34,976 bases of DNA from an uncultured Bacilli bacterium (GTDB taxonomy: Bacteria > Bacillota_I > Bacilli_A > RF39 > UBA660): assembly GCA_947586655.1 (NCBI GenBank), contig CANPXR010000003.1, positions 1 to 34,976 on the forward strand, written 5' to 3'. Position numbers and translations under genes: made by a program. Below, piece by piece: positions 30,809 through 34,976 of this stretch (the stretch's first letter is position 1; each line of letters starts with the position of its first letter). Under the pieces are notes generated by a model. That model saw only the letters and a list, made by a program, of their open reading frames with translations, had not been told where the DNA came from and made no database searches.

Positions 30809-31819
30809 TTATATCATATTATCACGACTATAAACCTTCACGTTTTCCTTTACGTAAACATTTACCATTGCATGGTTCGTTATCTTACAAAAACAAAGTC
30901 CACTAATTACAACGTCTTGTTTATCTTTTAAATCAAAACTATTTAATTTTAAGTCTCTTAAGTAATCATTAGTATTAAGATTTATCCTTTTTACTTTAAT
31001 CTCATTTGATAAATACAAAGTAAAACTATTTTTTGTATTGCTTAAGTAATCTATTCTTGCGTAACTTCCAATAATAAGAGATTGGTTTGGTTTCATTTGA
31101 TAAGTTCTTGGTTTTATCTCTTTTTTAGCAGTTATGTTTTTTACCACCCCTGGTTTTTCACCAAATGAAAAATTACCTTCATCTATAACACCAGGAGTAT
31201 CAATTAAAGTTATCTTATCATTTATTTTTACCTTAATAAAGTTAAGGGTAGTAGCAGGAAGAATGGAAGTTGTAATAGAAAAATCAACTTTTTTTGTAGC
31301 TCTAACCAAAGCGTTTATCAAACTACTTTTACCAGCATTTGTATGTCCAACTAAATAGACGTCTTTTTTATTATTATTTTTTTCTATTAACTTTAATAGC
31401 AAGTCCACGTTATAATTCTTCATACTACTTACAAAGATTATATCAAATACGTTCAACTTGTAATTATTAATTATATAATTTTTAATTTTATCTAGTTTTA
31501 CTGACTTTGGTAATAAGTCTACCTTAGTAATAATCAAAATAACTAGTCCTTTAAAGGAATTAAGCTCAGTTATACCATCATCTAAGTTTAATATGTCACA
31601 TAAAAATAAAACAAGATTATTTTTTTTCTTAACGGTATCATACATTTTTTTATAATCGTAACTACTCTTATTTATTACCTTATAATCACCATAATTCTTA
31701 ATTCTAAAGCATCTTTCACAAACCTTAGCGGTGTTGTAAAATTCACTTTTTACGTATCCTTCTTTTTGTGGATCCCTAGTTTGAAATATAGCTCCACACC
31801 CGCTGCACTTTTTAGTCAT
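30809..31819 (-). CDS. yqeH: Ribosome biogenesis GTPase YqeH (circularly permuted)
   Basis: Circularly permuted GTPase needed for 30S assembly. The 336-residue protein has an N-terminal zinc finger (Cys5, Cys8, Cys34, Cys37), then permuted motifs: TKVDLLP (about 99-104) before the P-loop GHTNAGKSS (158-166) and DTPGV (207-211), and a C-terminal RNA-binding region. GGGAAAG precedes the ATG at 31819, which overlaps the yqeG end by 8 bases. The yqeG-yqeH pair is conserved in Bacilli. Confidence 0.95.
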   Translation of the reverse strand: MTKKCSGCGAIFQTRDPQKEGYVKSEFYNTAKVCERCFRIKNYGDYKVINKSSYDYKKMYDTVKKKNNLVLFLCDILNLDDGITELNSFKGLVILIITKVDLLPKSVKLDKIKNYIINNYKLNVFDIIFVSSMKNYNVDLLLKLIEKNNNKKDVYLVGHTNAGKSSLINALVRATKKVDFSITTSILPATTLNFIKVKINDKITLIDTPGVIDEGNFSFGEKPGVVKNITAKKEIKPRTYQMKPNQSLIIGSYARIDYLSNTKNSFTLYLSNEIKVKRINLNTNDYLRDLKLNSFDLKDKQDVVISGLCFCKITNHAMVNVYVKENVKVYSRDNMI

Positions 31820-32333
31820 AATACTTTCCCTTTTTTAAATAGTTCTTTTTTTTAAAAACGTTAAATATTCTTTTTTCTATTTGCCTATTAAGCCAAGTTT
31901 CGGTTTCATCAACCTCACTTAATGGATTAACTAAAATGGTTTTTAATCCCATTTTATTACCACCTTGAATATCAGTTAATAATTGATCCCCAATCGCTGC
32001 AACTTCCGTTTTTTTTAAATTATATTTTTTTAATATATACCTATACTTATAAGTAAATGGTTTTAAAGAAATACATGCTATATCAACCGAGTAATAATCT
32101 CCAAACTTTGATACTCTTTTTCTAAAGTTATTTGAAAATAAAACTATCTTAAAATCTTTTTTTAACTTATCAAATAACTTTTTTGTTTTTTCACAAAGTA
32201 CAACTTCCTTCGCGGGAGAAATGGTATTATCAAGGTCAAACAAAAGACACTTGATACCGTTTTTCTTAAGTTTATCATAATTAATGGTAAATATACTTTC
32301 CTGGTAAACATCAGGCAAAAACCTTTTTATCAC
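31812..32333 (-). CDS. yqeG: YqeG-family HAD IIIA phosphatase
   Basis: 173 residues: HAD phosphatase core with nucleophile motif CLLFDLDNTISP, KIVLFSNN, and AAIGDQLLTDIQGG. Members act on small phosphate esters; PGP-phosphatase activity is known for relatives. The start is GTG at 32333, overlapping the prsW stop (GTGA). Co-transcribed with prsW and yqeH. Confidence 0.93.
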   Translation of the reverse strand: MIKRFLPDVYQESIFTINYDKLKKNGIKCLLFDLDNTISPAKEVVLCEKTKKLFDKLKKDFKIVLFSNNFRKRVSKFGDYYSVDIACISLKPFTYKYRYILKKYNLKKTEVAAIGDQLLTDIQGGNKMGLKTILVNPLSEVDETETWLNRQIEKRIFNVFKKKNYLKKGKYYD

Positions 32334-33232
32334 TTTATATCATCCTCTTTATTTTTACTTATTAAATTCGTCTTATCATATAGTTTAATTCTTTTTAACC
32401 TAGAGTTACTACTTAAATAATCTTCCCTCGTCATTAAATAACTATATTTTTTATCGTAAGGTCCATTAGAAATAAATATTTTATTAAGGTTTACTAACCT
32501 TCTTGAAAATTTATAAGCAACGTAAAAAAGTATTCCCATAATGATTAATAATGGTAGAATTTCAAAAATTAAAAGTAAACCAACGTTATTATAATTTATC
32601 TTTACGCTTCCTAGTAAACTCATTAAAGAGTTAAAAGTACCATGAATTAGTGATGGAATTAAAATTGATAATCCGAAATTTATGTATTTTTTATTTTTAT
32701 CTTTTGAAAAGTTTCCAAGTGAAAGGAAGTAAGCAATTACTATACCACATATTACGTGAAGTGGTACGGTGGTAAAATCCCTCATTAACGCTAAACTTAT
32801 ACTATTTGATACCGTACTTTCTGAAAAAGCGTACATAATGTTTTCTAACCCAGCGAAAGAAAGGGCAATTATCGTCATGTAAACAAGTCCATCATATATG
32901 TCATCATAATGTTTGTTATCAAAGATGAACAAAAAGAAAATTGCAATCTTAGAAAGTTCCTCAATAAACGCCCAAACATAAATTAAAATAATATTATTTG
33001 AAAAATAAGGCATAACAAGATTTTCTAGGTAACTTGCTAGTGTAATTGTTAAAATACCAGATAAAAAACAAATTAAAATATTTTTAGTAGGTTCCTTACT
33101 TTTTCTATCGGTATACAAAACAAAGCCAATTAAAAAAAGTGTTGGTACTAACGAAAAAATAAGAATTAATAACCGTTCATAAAAATAATAGTAATTATTA
33201 AACAAATTAAAATCAAAACTTATATTTATCAT
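32330..33232 (-). CDS. prsW: PrsW-family glutamic intramembrane protease
   Basis: 300 residues, about eight helices. Catalytic-type motifs: FIEELSK (Glu91, Glu92), FAGLENIMY (Glu130) and PLHVICG (His159), the PrsW/Bdellovibrio-type pattern. In B. subtilis PrsW starts proteolysis of the anti-sigma factor RsiW; no such pair is visible here, and other PrsW relatives are of unknown function. A hydrophilic tail of about 60 residues follows the last helix. First main gene of the prsW-yqeG-yqeH operon, 17 bases after the small gene at 33249. Confidence 0.85.
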   Translation of the reverse strand: MINISFDFNLFNNYYYFYERLLILIFSLVPTLFLIGFVLYTDRKSKEPTKNILICFLSGILTITLASYLENLVMPYFSNNIILIYVWAFIEELSKIAIFFLFIFDNKHYDDIYDGLVYMTIIALSFAGLENIMYAFSESTVSNSISLALMRDFTTVPLHVICGIVIAYFLSLGNFSKDKNKKYINFGLSILIPSLIHGTFNSLMSLLGSVKINYNNVGLLLIFEILPLLIIMGILFYVAYKFSRRLVNLNKIFISNGPYDKKYSYLMTREDYLSSNSRLKRIKLYDKTNLISKNKEDDIK

Positions 33233-33248
33233 AAACTTTCCCTTCTAG

Positions 33249-33488
33249 TTAATCTAAAAAAAATAATTTTAAACTAACTGTTCTTGTGTTTTTTTCTTTT
33301 AGAACCGTTATCTTATAAAGCAACTGATTATATGTTACCATATCACCTTTATTTACCATACCTAAATATAGCTTTGGCTCTTTGTTATTAGAAATCATTT
33401 CATATGAAACGTAGGAAATAATAGTGTTAACTATTACAAAGCAAAAAATAATCATAAGGATAATACTACTAACTTTATTTTTTTTCAT
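33249..33488 (-). CDS. Small membrane protein of unknown function
   Basis: 79 residues: MKKNK, one membrane helix (about 8-30, IILMIIFCFVIVNTIISYVS), then a short outward-facing part (LYLGMVNKGDMVTYNQLLYK) with a strand-rich look. No family recognised. AAAGGTGATG with 4-base spacing precedes the ATG, supporting a real gene. It is first in the prsW-yqeG-yqeH operon and divergent from sigK. Confidence 0.65.
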   Translation of the reverse strand: MKKNKVSSIILMIIFCFVIVNTIISYVSYEMISNNKEPKLYLGMVNKGDMVTYNQLLYKITVLKEKNTRTVSLKLFFLD

Positions 33489-33518
33489 TTCGCATCACCT
33501 TTATCTTTTTTATTATAA

Positions 33519-33547
33519 CATAAATAAGCATTATTTTTTCATATAAT
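33519..33547 (+). promoter_or_regulatory. Possible sigmaE-type promoter of sigK
   Basis: CATAAAT (33519-33525), a 14-base spacer and CATATAAT (33540-33547) resemble a sigmaE promoter (-35 ATATT-like, -10 CATACA-T, spacing about 14). sigK is sigmaE-dependent in B. subtilis, so this fits, but TATAAT inside it could also be read by sigmaA. Confidence 0.35.
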
Positions 33548-33565
33548 TTATTAGGAGTGATAAAT

Positions 33566-34261
33566 TTGTTTTTAAGTATTATTACGCAAATTATTAAAGG
33601 TTTCATAGTTGGTACGGGAAGCTATGGAAGTAAAACTTTTCCCGATCCTCTTACAAAAGAAGAAGAGGATAAACTAATTGAGCAAATGCTAAAAGGAGAT
33701 AAAAACGCAAGAAATAAATTAGTTGAACATAACCTACGTTTAGTCGCTCACATCGTAAAAAAATACGACAATGGTAAGGATGACATAGATGATCTAATTA
33801 GTATTGGAACAATTGGTCTTATAAAAGGAATTGATACGTTCTCAAATAAAAATGGCACTAAACTTACCACTTATGCCGCAAGGTGCGTAGAAAACGAAAT
33901 ATTAATGTTTTATAGGTCAAATAAAAAAAATTCTAAAAATATTAGTATAAACGAATCAGTCGGATTTGATAAGGATGGTAACGAAATATCGTTTCTAGAC
34001 ATTTTAAAAACTCCTAATCCAGATTACATAAATGACATAGACTTACAAGATAACATTAAGATGTTATATAAATTCATAGACGTATTAACTGATAGAGAAA
34101 AAGAAATAATAATAAAAAGATATGGGCTTTATAATCAAAAAGAACAAACCCAAAAGGAAATCGCAAAGGAATTTGGGATATCAAGAAGCTACGTATCGAG
34201 AATAGAAAAAAGAGCCCTTACAAAAATCCTAAGGGAGTTTATTAGAAATAATAAAAAGTAA
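33566..34261 (+). CDS. sigK: RNA polymerase sporulation sigma factor pro-SigK (uninterrupted)
   Basis: Mother-cell late sigma factor made as a precursor. 231 residues from the TTG at 33566, which is 8 bases after AGGAG; a GTG at 33557 overlaps that site. The first about 20 residues (FLSIITQIIKGFIVGTGSYG) are a hydrophobic pro-sequence of the SigK type, expected to be cut by SpoIVFB. Then KTFPDPLTKEEEDKLIEQM, ARNKLVEHNLRLVAHIVKKY, DLISIGTIGLIKGI, TTYAARCVENEIL and region 4 helix-turn-helix KEIAKEFGISRSYVSRIEKR. The gene is whole: there is no skin-type element interrupting it. SigE is the alternative, but YAARCVENEIL and the short pro-peptide favour SigK. Confidence 0.95.
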   Translation: MFLSIITQIIKGFIVGTGSYGSKTFPDPLTKEEEDKLIEQMLKGDKNARNKLVEHNLRLVAHIVKKYDNGKDDIDDLISIGTIGLIKGIDTFSNKNGTKLTTYAARCVENEILMFYRSNKKNSKNISINESVGFDKDGNEISFLDILKTPNPDYINDIDLQDNIKMLYKFIDVLTDREKEIIIKRYGLYNQKEQTQKEIAKEFGISRSYVSRIEKRALTKILREFIRNNKK

Positions 34262-34284
34262 GAAAAATTTTTTTCTTACTTTTT
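34253..34284. terminator. Bidirectional terminator, sigK / cadherin-like gene
   Basis: AAAAAGTAAGAAAAA (34253-34267) and TTTTTCTTACTTTTT (34270-34284): 15-bp complement around GTAAG/CTTAC. It contains the TAA stops of both convergent genes. Confidence 0.85.
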
Positions 34285-34976
34285 AATTACGTATATAATT
34301 GCTCCAATAAGTCCAAACCCAACCATCGAAAGTGCCATGATAACCAAAGGATTTTTTTCTGCCGTTACATTAACACTAACTTTCTTAGTTGTTTTTGTTT
34401 CCTTTACGATGTTTAACACATATTCTTTTTTAGTTCCATCTTCAGCGGTAACTAATATTTTAACTTTTGATCCATTCTTTAAGTTCATATTACCATTAAT
34501 ACTAACCACCGCATCTTCTGATGATGTTTCATAGTCAAGGGTTAACCTATTAACAGAACTTGCTACCTTTACGTTATACGAAAACTTATCTTCCTTAAAT
34601 TTAAAATCCTTACTTTCCTTAACTGTTAATGATTTTAAGAAAGCATCCGCGGTTAAGGCTTCCCTTTTAACATTAACAACATATGCCTTTTTAGTTCCAT
34701 CCTCAGCCGTTACCGTAATCGTTATTTTGTTATTTTCACCAGCCTTTAACTCATCCATTGCGTTATTACTAATTACAACGTTAGCTTTACTATCCTCAGG
34801 TGTCGGATTAATTAGGATAGTCTTAACGGTAGCATCCACGGTTGCTTGATATTCATACACACTACTAGAAAAGTTTGGAGATAAAATAACTTCACTATCA
34901 TCGTTACCCCTTATTTCTAAAGCTTTTAAGTTAGCATTATTTGACTTAGGTGCCTGAGTTGTTGTAGTGGTAGTTG
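34276..34976 (-). CDS. C-terminal part of large cadherin-like, membrane-anchored surface protein (5' end off window)
   Basis: The frame is open to the window edge, so the gene starts beyond 34976; about 232 residues are visible. Seen from the edge: a Thr-rich linker, then two cadherin-like beta-sandwich repeats (PF12733 type: NANLKALEIRG; ITVTAEDGTKKAYVVNVKRE; ILVTAEDGTKKEYVLNIV), and a C-terminal membrane helix (NPLVIMALSMVGFGLIGAII) with the tail YVIKK. The end anchors the protein directly; there is no LPxTG motif. Such proteins are extracellular; the ligand is unknown. An internal GTG at 34860 is only a Val codon. Confidence 0.85.
   Translation of the reverse strand, partial: TTTTTTQAPKSNNANLKALEIRGNDDSEVILSPNFSSSVYEYQATVDATVKTILINPTPEDSKANVVISNNAMDELKAGENNKITITVTAEDGTKKAYVVNVKREALTADAFLKSLTVKESKDFKFKEDKFSYNVKVASSVNRLTLDYETSSEDAVVSINGNMNLKNGSKVKILVTAEDGTKKEYVLNIVKETKTTKKVSVNVTAEKNPLVIMALSMVGFGLIGAIIYVIKK

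Noticed and set aside
33566-34261. sigK interrupted by a skin-like element
   Set aside because: The gene is continuous from pro-sequence to region 4.

Overview
The window comes from a very AT-rich, endospore-forming, low-GC Firmicute of the Bacilli/RF39-like gut type (class-level inference from gene content, not proven). UGA is a stop here (sigG, obg and mreC end in TGA; Trp is TGG). Most genes lie on the minus strand, packed into operons with very short leaders, strong GGAGGT or GGTGAT ribosome binding sites, and terminator stems that often contain the stop codons themselves. The sporulation genes are sigG, pro-sigK, spoIVFA/spoIVFB, a ylmC/ymxH homologue and a SPOR protein in the spoIIB position. 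Two pilins (type IV-like at the left edge, Flp-like at 8.4 kb) suggest a type IV or Tad-type apparatus.

Layout. 1-8.5 kb: end of a pilin gene with trxA; rnhC on plus; the lspA-rluD-rhomboid-glycosyltransferase operon on minus; ylmC-DUF5684-CPBP protease on minus; sigG on plus; a hairpin-rich convergent gap; an Flp pilin. 8.5-19.6 kb: a perfect 433-bp direct repeat (8535-8967 and 19144-19576), each copy carrying a whole DUF192 gene and the first codons of a collagen-like gene, brackets about 10.2 kb of compositionally different DNA. 19.5-25 kb: intact collagen-like surface gene, then WG-repeat protein, tiny membrane protein, sortase, obg and a secreted protein. 25-34 kb: trmB; a conserved SPOR-radC-mreC-mreD-spoIVFA-spoIVFB-rplU-prp-rpmA string; prsW-yqeG-yqeH; sigK. 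The right edge is the C-terminal part of a large membrane-anchored cadherin-like protein.

The most unusual part is the bracketed island (8968-19143). All seven genes run on minus: an SPFH/YdjI-like protein with a SHOCT tail, a TFIIB-type zinc-ribbon membrane protein, a zinc-ribbon multi-TM protein, a WG-like protein, a zinc-ribbon-tethered HExxH metalloprotease, a lipoprotein, and a protein in which EF-Tu domains II and III, without the GTPase domain, sit behind a Q-rich tail and one membrane helix. The WG-like and EF-Tu-like proteins share an almost identical N-terminal tail plus helix. I read the island as an acquired envelope module: a cytosolic SPFH/zinc-ribbon platform with several N-in/C-out surface effectors. 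The tetramer ACGT, very common in the rest of the window, is absent from it by eye. Recombination between the 433-bp copies would release a 10,609-bp circle and leave one intact DUF192/collagen-like locus.

The native genes form recognisable units. SpoIVFB is the intramembrane protease expected to activate pro-sigmaK and SpoIVFA its regulator; both lie about 6 kb from sigK. Prp is expected to trim the N-terminal extension of L27 encoded beside it, and rplU follows a good sigma-A promoter and an L21-type leader. Compared with Bacillus subtilis as I recall it, maf, mreB, minC, minD and spo0B are missing from their usual places.
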